A stretch of DNA of 64,000 bases from Acetivibrio mesophilus (GTDB lineage: Bacteria > Bacillota > Clostridia > Acetivibrionales > Acetivibrionaceae): assembly GCF_004102745.1 (NCBI RefSeq), contig NZ_RLII01000020.1, positions 1 to 64,000 on the forward strand, read 5' to 3'. The notes below the pieces were generated by a model. The model was not told the origin of the DNA. It worked only from the letters and a program-made list of their open reading frames with translations, and ran no database searches. Each line of letters begins with the position of its first letter. The first letter of the stretch is position 1. The position numbers were made by a program, and so were the translations under genes. Positions 1-7,664 of the stretch are shown here, piece by piece.

Positions 1-229
1 TAGCTTGCAAAATATTGAAAATAATCTTATCATAATCTTGTGGGTGTGCTTTTCTAAGCATATTAGCAGGAGAAAGAGTGTTAAGTGGCCAAGCAAAACT
101 GACTCTTTCTCTTTTTATATTATGATAATATACTTTTGGGATTTGGCAATAGATCAGATGGTATTTTGATGTATTTTTCAGCAGATTATTTTCTTGATTT
201 ATAGGTAAAAGTAATTTTAATTTGACGCT
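1..229 (-). CDS. Unrecognised partial ORF at left edge, possible mobile-element fragment
   Basis: On the minus strand one frame stays open from the stop at 230-232 to the window edge, about 76 codons. Its composition looks like a real protein, with stretches such as RVSFAWPLNTLSP and RKAHPQDYDK. I see no convincing start codon or ribosome site, so it may be an internal or broken piece. It ends just where the homology of the adjacent MBOAT gene begins (about 264). That suggests foreign DNA, for example an insertion sequence, joined to a truncated gene. I do not recognise the family; transposase is only a guess from context. Confidence 0.3.
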
Positions 230-263
230 TTAGCAATCTAACAGGGAAAAACAATTTGTCGCT

Positions 264-1648
264 CTACATTTACCGATTAATATTCTTCTGTATTACTTAG
301 TCAACAACAATACCTATAGGAATACGATACTCATAGTATCATCCCTTATTTTTTATGCTTGGGGAGAGCCGATATGGATTGTTGTTTTGCTTTTCAACGC
401 ATTGTTCAACTATTTTGGCGGACTACTTCTGGACAAGCATCGGGACAGTTTGAAGGGCAAAGGGATAATGGCCATATCCATTGCGGTAAACCTTCTTATT
501 CTTGGATTTTTTAAGTACTTTGGATTTGTTGCTGAGAACCTGAATGATTTGCTAGGGGTCAATATACCAATCATAAACATAGGTCTTCCGATTGGTATAT
601 CCTTTTATACCTTCAAGACAATATCTTACTTAGTGGATATCTACCGGGGAGAGGTGGCAGCACAAAAGTCTCCCTTCAAGTTTTTATTGTATGTATCATT
701 GTTCCATCATCTGGTAGCAGGCCCTATTGTAAGGTATAAAGATATTGAGCAGGATATTGAGAAACGGAAACTATCCATGGAATCCTTTAACAGTGGTGTA
801 AGCCGCTTTATTATTGGCCTTGGCAAGAAAGTCATCATTGCAAACCAGGCAAGCGAATTCTCTAAAGCCTTCCTGGACATGGATTATTCAAGCCTTCCGG
901 TAATAGGTGCATGGGCTGGAATTCTATTGTTTGCTATACAAATATACTTTGATTTTTCAGGTTATTCAGATATGGCAATCGGGCTGGGCAAAATGTACGG
1001 CTTCAATTATAAGGAAAACTTTAATTATCCCTATATTGCAAAATCCGCTACTGAGTTTTGGCGAAGATGGCATATATCATTATCCTCATTTTTTAGGGAT
1101 TATGTATACATTCCTCTTGGAGGAAACAGAAAGCATCAAATAAGAAATATACTGGTGGTGTGGTTCCTTACAGGACTCTGGCATGGTGCTAGCTGGAACT
1201 TCATTGTGTGGGGATTGTATTTCTTTGTACTGCTTATACTCGAAAAGTTCTTGCTTTTCAAAATGAAAAAATACCCCAGTTTTTATGGAGAGTATATTTT
1301 ATAGTTGCAATACTGATGGGCTGGGTATTCTTTTACCATACGGACATAAATGAGGCCTTTCAATTCATAGGCATCATGTTTGGCATAAACGCTTCATCCT
1401 GGTGGAGTCCTGAGATATCCATTTTCCTTAAGAACTACATGGTTTTTATTGTAATTTCATTGATTGCGTGTACACCGGTTGCAAAAGTGCTTTTTGATCG
1501 TATAAAAGAAGTCTTAAGCAAAAAACAAATAGGGGTTTATACAGTTGACCAATTGATAAAATCCACCGTAAATATTGCAATTTTGATATTGTCAATTGTT
1601 CTAATGGTCGGTCAATCATATAATCCATTCCTTTACTTTAAGTTTTAG
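264..1648 (+). pseudogene. MBOAT-family O-acyltransferase (AlgI-like), broken
   Basis: AlgI-like membrane acyltransferases move acetyl groups across the membrane onto extracellular polysaccharides. The translation shows the family signature: PINILLYYL near the start, FYAWGEP, NYFGG, several membrane helices, and the conserved histidine in TGLWHGASWNF. Two lesions are visible. First, the usual N-terminal 13-15 residues (MVFSS...FLP type) are missing in frame, because a stop at 231-233 precedes the conserved part and no ATG fits; the first possible start is TTG at 387. Second, the frame runs to a stop at 1302-1304, while the conserved C-terminal part (WRVYFIVAILMGWVFFYH onward) continues in another frame to 1648. 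One base lost from the A run near 1265-1275 would explain it. This may be a true pseudogene or a homopolymer sequencing error plus an N-terminal truncation. The intact DHHW partner lies 42 bp downstream. Confidence 0.7.
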
Positions 1649-1690
1649 GACGGATTTAACAAGTTTACAGTATTGGTGGGAGGTATAATC

Positions 1691-3037
1691 ATGAAAAAGA
1701 TGCAAATAGATACCATTGCATTTTTGCTCATAATCTCTATTTTGGGAATAGCAAATTTTGCGGTTATAAATAAGCCCGAGGTATCAGAATTGGAAAATAG
1801 AGCATTGAAGAAAAAGCCTGATTTCACATTGGCTGCATTGGCAGACGGAAGTTTTTTTACTGACTACAATGAGTATTATAACGATACTTTCATTTTTAGG
1901 GATAATATATTACAATTAAGTAGTAACATTCAACAATCAATGTTTTTTAGTGGCTCAGACGTAAAGATTATTGTTTCCGACAAGTCAAAAGAATATAATA
2001 CCGCACCGGATAATCAAAATACTGATGAAAGCAGTAACAATCAAAAAAATCCCGAATCCACAAATGAGGGAATAAATATCGAAGAACCGCAAGAGTCCCC
2101 GCAGCCCATCCCCACACAGAAGCAGTATAATGAAAGTGATGGTGTAGGATATTGGCTTGTTATTGACGGAAAAGCTGTAGAACTCTTTAAGTTCAACAAA
2201 GAAAGCTTTAATTACTATGCTGATGTTTTGAATGAGTATTACGCCAGACTTGGAAATAAAATGCCGATATATTCACTGATTGCACCTACAAACAGTGAAT
2301 TTGTACAGCTTAGACAATATAAGGGGATAACAGATTCCCAGAATAATGCAATAGGATATTTGAGCACAAAATTTACCAATGGAATAACTGCAGTAAATGC
2401 ATATGATATATTAAATGAACATAAGGACGAGTATATTTATTTCAGAAGTGATCATCACTGGACGGCGCTAGGGGCATATTACGCATACAGGGCTTTTATG
2501 GAGACAAAGGGTGAAGAGCCTGTACCTTTGGAAAATTACGAAGAAGTAAAAATTGATAATTTTCTGGGCAGCACCTATGCCAAAACCCGGGACAAAAGCA
2601 TTGAGAAGAACCCCGATACCATCTATGCATATAAGCCGTTTGTGAAGTACAAATACGAGATGCACCATTACAATGAATGTGACGAAGCAGAAATTATAGA
2701 TATGAAATACGCTGATACAAAGCTGGACAAATATTTGGTGTTTTTAAGCAGTGGAGACTCAACATGGGCAGTTATCAGCACAGACAATAAAAATGGCAAA
2801 AAGCTTCTGGTTATAAAGGATTCCTATGGCAACAGTTTTGTGCCTTTCCTGCTTCCTCATTATGAAGAAATATACGTTATTGACCCAAGATTTTATGATT
2901 TTAATACAATAGGAATGGATGTTATTGATTTTATCCATAATAAAGGAATTAACGAGCTTTTGTTTGTCAATTACATGGAAAATGTAAATTATAAAGAATA
3001 CATGCATAGTCTTGATAATCTGATGGGACAAGACTAA
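1691..3037 (+). CDS. DHHW family protein (AlgJ/AlgX-like acetylation partner)
   Basis: A 448-residue protein with one N-terminal membrane segment (about residues 6-25) and an extracytoplasmic remainder. It has a low-complexity Asn/Glu/Pro-rich stretch near residues 100-150, and the DHHW signature SDHHWTALGAYYAY near residue 253. A C-terminal VIKDSYGNSFVPFL segment carries the Asp-Ser-Tyr-Gly motif of SGNH/AlgX-like folds. Such proteins are encoded beside MBOAT acyltransferases and are thought to take part in O-acetylating exported polysaccharides. I chose ATG 1691 because GGGAGG sits 7 bases upstream; the longer in-frame TTG at 1673 has no ribosome site. The partner MBOAT gene looks broken, so the pair may no longer work together. 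Confidence 0.75.
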   Translation: MKKMQIDTIAFLLIISILGIANFAVINKPEVSELENRALKKKPDFTLAALADGSFFTDYNEYYNDTFIFRDNILQLSSNIQQSMFFSGSDVKIIVSDKSKEYNTAPDNQNTDESSNNQKNPESTNEGINIEEPQESPQPIPTQKQYNESDGVGYWLVIDGKAVELFKFNKESFNYYADVLNEYYARLGNKMPIYSLIAPTNSEFVQLRQYKGITDSQNNAIGYLSTKFTNGITAVNAYDILNEHKDEYIYFRSDHHWTALGAYYAYRAFMETKGEEPVPLENYEEVKIDNFLGSTYAKTRDKSIEKNPDTIYAYKPFVKYKYEMHHYNECDEAEIIDMKYADTKLDKYLVFLSSGDSTWAVISTDNKNGKKLLVIKDSYGNSFVPFLLPHYEEIYVIDPRFYDFNTIGMDVIDFIHNKGINELLFVNYMENVNYKEYMHSLDNLMGQD

Positions 3038-3064
3038 TTGTAATCTATAAGCTGTAAAAAATCT

Positions 3065-3093
3065 TTGACATTCGTCAAAAAATGATATAAAAT
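3065..3093 (+). promoter_or_regulatory. Promoter with overlapping inverted repeat, guaB
   Basis: TTGACA (3065-3070), 17-base spacer and TAAAAT (3088-3093) form a near-consensus vegetative promoter. The -35 box lies in a perfect inverted repeat, TTTGAC-ATTC-GTCAAA (3064-3079), which could be an operator. The binding protein is unknown. Confidence 0.65.
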
Positions 3094-3124
3094 ATCTTAA
3101 ATTTATATGAGGAGGAAAGAGAGC

Positions 3125-4618
3125 ATGGCTTACATCTATAATGATGTATCAAGAACTTTTAGTGAATACTTATTAATACCAAACCTTACAACGGAGAAAT
3201 GTACTCCGAATAATATAGACCTGAGCACAAATTTGGCAAAGTTCAAAAAAGGTGATGACTGTAATCTAAAACTGAATATTCCGATTGTGTCTGCCATTAT
3301 GCAGTCAGTGTCTAGCGATACGCTGGCAATAGCTCTTGCCAGATGCGGCGGATTATCTTTTATATATGGGTCTCAATCAATCGAAAATCAGGCTGAGATG
3401 GTTAAAAAGGTCAAAAAATATAAGTCGGGATTTGTTGTGAGTGATTCCAATCTTACAATCGATAGTACGTTAAAGGATGTTATTGATTTAAAGAGTAGAA
3501 CCGGACACTCCACTATTGCAATAACAGACGACGGCACATCATCCGGCAAGCTTCTTGGAATAGTTACTACAAGGGACTATAGGATAAGCAGAGATCCTTT
3601 AGATAGAAAAGTAAAGGACTTTATGACACCTTTTTCAAAGCTTGTTGTAGGTAACTTGGGTATCAGTTTAAGTGAAGCAAATGATATAATATGGGCTCAT
3701 AAACTCAATTGTCTTCCTATCGTTGATGCAGATCAAAAGCTTCACTACTTCGTTTTCAGGAAGGACTATGACGATCATAAGCAAAATCCGTATGAATTGC
3801 TTGATAACAACAAAAGGCTTATGGTTGGAGCAGGAATAAATACAAGGGATTATGAAGAAAGAGTACCGGCATTGGTAGAGGCAGGAGCTGACGTGCTGTG
3901 TATTGACTCATCTGACGGATTCTCCGTATGGCAGAAAAACACTTTAGAATTTATTAAATCAAAATACGATATAAAAGTAGGGGCAGGAAATGTGGTTGAC
4001 AAAGAAGGTTTCTTGTACCTTGTAGAAGCAGGAGCTGATTTTGTAAAGATCGGAATCGGAGGCGGCTCTATCTGTATAACTCGTGAACAGAAGGGAATAG
4101 GAAGAGGACAGGCTTCGGCTGTTATTGAGGTAGCAAAAGCAAGGGATGAATATTTTGAAAAAACCGGTGTTTATATTCCTTTATGCTCTGACGGCGGTAT
4201 TGTTCACGATTATCACATTGTTTTGGCACTGGCAATGGGTGCTGATTTCGTAATGATGGGAAGATATTTTGCAAGATTCGATGAAAGTCCAACAAAGAAG
4301 GTTAAGAGCGGAAACGGTTATGTTAAAGAATACTGGGGAGAAGGCTCAAACAGAGCTAGAAACTGGCAACGCTATGACCATGGAGGAGATAGCTCCAACA
4401 TGAAATTTGAAGAAGGCGTGGAAAGCTACGTGCCCTATGCAGGTAAACTAAGTGATAACCTTGAAATTACACTAAATAAGATAAAAGCTACAATGTCAAG
4501 CTGCGGTGCAGCTTCCATAAGTGAGCTTCAGGAAACTGCAAGGTTAACTCTCGTGTCTTCCACAAGCATAATAGAAGGTGGAGCTCACGACGTTATATTA
4601 AAGGATAAGGATTATTAA
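3125..4618 (+). CDS. guaB: IMP dehydrogenase
   Basis: Oxidises IMP to XMP with NAD, the committed step of GMP synthesis. The 497-residue product has the TIM-barrel start with [11 protein letters not shown], a pair of CBS-type regulatory modules (about residues 95-215), and [11 protein letters not shown]. The active-site loop [18 protein letters not shown] has its catalytic Cys at residue 317. The flap follows near [11 protein letters not shown]. Length matches the family. ATG 3125 is preferred over the in-frame ATG 3107 because AGGAGGAAAGAG lies between them at the right distance from 3125. It is a single gene with its own promoter; a strong hairpin follows at 4658-4705. The PSKLVVG and Arg-rich flap sequences diverge somewhat from enterobacterial GuaB, but the catalytic loop is intact. 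Confidence 0.93.
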   Translation: MAYIYNDVSRTFSEYLLIPNLTTEKCTPNNIDLSTNLAKFKKGDDCNLKLNIPIVSAIMQSVSSDTLAIALARCGGLSFIYGSQSIENQAEMVKKVKKYKSGFVVSDSNLTIDSTLKDVIDLKSRTGHSTIAITDDGTSSGKLLGIVTTRDYRISRDPLDRKVKDFMTPFSKLVVGNLGISLSEANDIIWAHKLNCLPIVDADQKLHYFVFRKDYDDHKQNPYELLDNNKRLMVGAGINTRDYEERVPALVEAGADVLCIDSSDGFSVWQKNTLEFIKSKYDIKVGAGNVVDKEGFLYLVEAGADFVKIGIGGGSICITREQKGIGRGQASAVIEVAKARDEYFEKTGVYIPLCSDGGIVHDYHIVLALAMGADFVMMGRYFARFDESPTKKVKSGNGYVKEYWGEGSNRARNWQRYDHGGDSSNMKFEEGVESYVPYAGKLSDNLEITLNKIKATMSSCGAASISELQETARLTLVSSTSIIEGGAHDVILKDKDY

Positions 4619-4657
4619 TTGGTGTTTTATTAGATAAAGGTAAATAAAATAACTTTT

Positions 4658-4705
4658 CTATTTGTGCCTCGCAGGTCTAAAGAGTACGACCTGTTGAGGC
4701 ACAAA
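4658..4705. repeat. Long inverted repeat (hairpin)
   Basis: The arms ATTTGTGCCTC-g-CAGGTC and GACCTGT-t-GAGGCACAAAT pair over about 17 bases with a loop of about 10 bases. No clear T-run follows on either strand, so it is either an atypical bidirectional terminator for guaB and the convergent gene or an element end. Confidence 0.65.
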
Positions 4706-4716
4706 TTTATGCAAAT

Positions 4717-4778
4717 AAAAGCTTGGGACATCGAGTACCTTCTCTTTGGCGTCTTTCATTTCATTCCAAGAGGACAAA
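4717..4778 (-). repeat. Dispersed repeat, copy A
   Basis: Shares a core of about 40 bases with 32849-32909 and 52966-53013, including CTTTCATTTCA and CGAGTACC/CGAGACCC. On the minus strand it reads as a peptide beginning MKDAKEKVLDVPSFYL, very like copy B (MKETKAKGLDVPSFYL). Listed as minus because that is the reading shared with copy B. Confidence 0.6.
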
Positions 4779-4963
4779 TAAAAATCTTCCTTATCGGAGA
4801 TCTTTATGTATCGGTATTTAGTTTACAGTCCTCTCAATCAATAAATTCACTGTTCTTTCCGACATGCGAAACAACTCCCTTCATTATCAGTATATTCTTC
4901 TCAAAAACTTGAGTGTTTGTCTTAAGTTACTTTATACTTTATTCTGACACAAATCTTCAGATT

Positions 4964-5941
4964 TTAAACATTCTTTTTTTCACATTGGGTTATAGAAATT
5001 ACAACACCATCTCCGGGAAGAATCCAGTCCTTAAAACCTATTTCCAGTCCATTATCCATTGGTTCTTCAATAATTCTGTCTTTATGATTTCCCATAAATC
5101 CGAAGCTATGCCATGATATTTGATAAGAAGGGTCGTTTAATATAAAAATAACATTGTAATCTTTACAAGGCCGGGTTATCTTATTGGAAAAGCACACATC
5201 ATTTAAAGGCACAATTGTTTCAATAACCATATCTATAGTACATTTCTTTTTTACTTTTATGTCCCAAAAGGTATGTACTTTAATGCAGTATGCATCGCTG
5301 TTTTCAGGGCAATTGTCCAAAATACGAATTCTCTCATTGATGTCTTTGGTGAAGTCATCGGTATTAACAACGAATCTCTTAATCTGGTACAATCTGTCGT
5401 TTTCCACTTGTTCGACCCTTTGCATTTCTGCACCAAAGGGTATTTTTATGTTGCATTCACGTTTTGACGGATTTACAATCTCAAACTTCTTTCTTATGGT
5501 CTTGGATATATAGTTTTCATAAATATGACATTCAATTTTTGTTCTGTAGCTCTTATAATAGCATTCATTTAAAAGTGAAGATAATTCTCTCTCAAAGAAA
5601 TTATAGAAATTATCCTTATCGTGATTATTATCTCTAAAATACAGCTCCGTCTCAATTTTCGCTTTTAAATCCTTCATTTCATCCTTTGTCAACCTGTTTA
5701 CAAAATCATACTTAACCAGTGTTTCTGTAGATTCCACCCAGAATTTTACCACGTTGATAAAAGTGGATGTAATAAGTGATACTCCCACACTTCTTATTCC
5801 TGTAAGAATAATATCACCGAATATCCCTAGATAAAACGCGTTTTTAGGGGGAAAAAACAACTCAAAATAAGAAGCAGACATTATTAATGCTGTTCCAAGT
5901 ATGAATGAAATCAAAGATATAATACGAAGTCTTTTGACCAT
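4964..5941 (-). CDS. Unknown membrane protein, two N-terminal helices
   Basis: A 325-residue protein of a family I do not recognise. It has two hydrophobic segments (about residues 7-27 and 37-60), then a charged helical stretch (about 70-130, with KDEMKDLKAKIETEL). The C-terminal part is a soluble, probably beta-rich domain with several Cys residues (for example RECNIKIPFG, CTIDMVIETIVPL, DPSYQISWHSFGFMG). The start ATG at 5941 has GGAGATG upstream on the minus strand. It stands alone, convergent with guaB and divergent from lysA. A membrane anchor with a long cytoplasmic domain would suit a sensor or an effector, but nothing in the sequence settles that. Confidence 0.7.
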   Translation of the reverse strand: MVKRLRIISLISFILGTALIMSASYFELFFPPKNAFYLGIFGDIILTGIRSVGVSLITSTFINVVKFWVESTETLVKYDFVNRLTKDEMKDLKAKIETELYFRDNNHDKDNFYNFFERELSSLLNECYYKSYRTKIECHIYENYISKTIRKKFEIVNPSKRECNIKIPFGAEMQRVEQVENDRLYQIKRFVVNTDDFTKDINERIRILDNCPENSDAYCIKVHTFWDIKVKKKCTIDMVIETIVPLNDVCFSNKITRPCKDYNVIFILNDPSYQISWHSFGFMGNHKDRIIEEPMDNGLEIGFKDWILPGDGVVISITQCEKKNV

Positions 5942-6079
5942 AACATATCATCTCCATTAAATTCGTATTACTATAATTTATTATGTCTAATAGAAAATTA
6001 TTACAATTGTTTTGTACAAAGCTTTAATAAGCGAAGGGCTATAAATAAGCAATTCATAGAATATTTGCAGGATTTTATA

Positions 6080-6108
6080 TTGACTCTTGCAAATTTTAAT
6101 GCTACGAT
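6080..6108 (+). promoter_or_regulatory. Promoter of lysA
   Basis: TTGACT (6080-6085), 17-base spacer, TACGAT (6103-6108). About 88 bases separate it from the lysA start; I see no lysine-riboswitch architecture in that leader. Confidence 0.55.
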
Positions 6109-6195
6109 TATGTATATCATTCTATAAAGAGATATTTGCATATATTTGAATTCAAATCGGATTATTGATTAATATAAGTGTGGAAGGTGGAGAAT

Positions 6196-7509
6196 ATGTT
6201 CGTTTCAAAGGCGTTAAGGGTTAACAGTAAAAATCACCTTGAAATCGGCGGATGTGATTGTGTTGATCTTGTAAACAACTTCGGAACTCCTTTATATGTA
6301 ATGGATGAAAGTCTTTTAAGGGAGAATTGCCGTATATATAAAAATGCGTTGGACAGCTACTACGACGGAAAAGGTCTAGTACTTTATGCCAGTAAGGCAT
6401 TATGTACAATGGCAATGTGCAAGATTGCTCAGCAGGAGGGCCTTGGACTGGATGTCGTATCGGGCGGAGAACTGTACACTGCGATTAAAGCTGGATTTCC
6501 TATGGATAGGGTTTACTTTCACGGAAACAATAAAACCATTAGCGAATTGGAATTGGCGATTGACAGCAATATCAGAAGGATAGTGGTGGATAACAGGCAG
6601 GAACTTCTTCATATAAACGAAATTGCTGCAAAAAAAGGTAAGACAGTAAATATTTCCTTTAGAATAAAGCCTGGAATTGATGCTCATACTCATGACTTTG
6701 TCCAGACTGGACAGATTGACTCCAAATTTGGTGTTGCCATTGAAAACGGTGAGGCAATGGAAATAATAAGTGAAGCTGTAAAGCTTAGCAACGTCAAAGT
6801 GGTTGGAGTGCATTGCCATATAGGATCTCAAATTTTCGAACTCAGTCCCTTTGAGGAAGCCGCAAAGGTAATGCTGACCTTTATCTCGAAGATAAAGGAA
6901 GAACTGGGGGTAGAGATTGAAGAGCTCAATCTTGGAGGAGGCTTTGGTATAAAATACACCCAAGAGGATGACCCCATAGAATATGATCAGTATATAAAGT
7001 CAGTTTCAAAAGTTGTAAAAAGCGTGTGCGAAGATAAGGGAATAAAGCTTCCGTTTATAGTGATGGAGCCGGGCAGATCCATCGTTGCATCGGCAGGGAT
7101 AACACTGTATAGAATCGGCACTATTAAGGATATCAAGGGTGTAAGAAAATATATCGCCGTCGATGGCGGAATGACCGACAACCCAAGATATGCCCTCTAC
7201 CAGTCAAAGTATGAAGGCGTTATTGCCAATAAAGCTGACGCAATGAAAACAGATAAGGTGACAATTGCAGGCAAGTGCTGCGAATCCGGAGATTTACTCG
7301 GTAAAGATGTTATGCTTCCCGAAGCAGAAGAGGGAGATATTCTGGCAATTTTGGCCACTGGGGCATACAACTATTCCATGTCCAGCAACTACAACCGCAT
7401 TCCAAGACCTCCAGTTGTTCTTGTGAAAGACGGCAAGGCGAGAGTTATTGTTAAAAGGGAAGATTATAACGATATAATACGAAACGACATTCTGCCTGAA
7501 GATCTGTAA
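6196..7509 (+). CDS. lysA: Diaminopimelate decarboxylase
   Basis: PLP enzyme that decarboxylates meso-diaminopimelate to lysine, the last step of lysine synthesis. The 437-residue product shows the PLP lysine in LYASKALC (Lys67), the HCHIGSQ motif, the glycine loop LNLGGGFGI, MEPGRSIVA, and the C-terminal active-site motif CCESGDLL. It has the usual alanine-racemase-like barrel followed by a beta domain. ATG 6196 is preferred because AAGGTGGAG lies 3-5 bases upstream; the longer GTG at 6178 overlaps that site. It has its own promoter and a strong terminator (7548-7577). Confidence 0.95.
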   Translation: MFVSKALRVNSKNHLEIGGCDCVDLVNNFGTPLYVMDESLLRENCRIYKNALDSYYDGKGLVLYASKALCTMAMCKIAQQEGLGLDVVSGGELYTAIKAGFPMDRVYFHGNNKTISELELAIDSNIRRIVVDNRQELLHINEIAAKKGKTVNISFRIKPGIDAHTHDFVQTGQIDSKFGVAIENGEAMEIISEAVKLSNVKVVGVHCHIGSQIFELSPFEEAAKVMLTFISKIKEELGVEIEELNLGGGFGIKYTQEDDPIEYDQYIKSVSKVVKSVCEDKGIKLPFIVMEPGRSIVASAGITLYRIGTIKDIKGVRKYIAVDGGMTDNPRYALYQSKYEGVIANKADAMKTDKVTIAGKCCESGDLLGKDVMLPEAEEGDILAILATGAYNYSMSSNYNRIPRPPVVLVKDGKARVIVKREDYNDIIRNDILPEDL

Positions 7510-7547
7510 GCTTAATAAACGTTAATAGATTAATATAAAGAAGATGG

Positions 7548-7577
7548 AGAGCACATTTCAAATTTTGTGCTCTTTTT
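7548..7577 (+). terminator. Rho-independent terminator after lysA
   Basis: GAGCAC (7549-7554) pairs with GTGCTC (7567-7572), extended by A/T pairs, and is followed by TTTTT. Confidence 0.85.
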
Positions 7578-7664
7578 CTATATATTCTGTTATAATGAAT
7601 CATATAAAATCGTACAATATCTGACGAGATACATAAGAAAAGGATATTTTGTGGAGAGATGAAA

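Larger units (their letters stand above)
4619..4963. other. Intergenic region with hairpin and dispersed repeat
   Basis: This 345-base stretch lies between the convergent guaB and the minus-strand membrane gene. It holds a long inverted repeat (4658-4705) and copy A of the dispersed repeat (4717-4778). The open frame through it is not convincing as a gene. Confidence 0.6.

Noticed and set aside
4664-4912. 82-codon plus-strand ORF after guaB
   Set aside because: It reads through the hairpin and the dispersed repeat, has no ribosome site and no protein-like pattern.
5942-6195. Lysine riboswitch upstream of lysA
   Set aside because: The leader after the promoter is under 90 bases and lacks the multi-helix core and terminator expected of the lysine aptamer.
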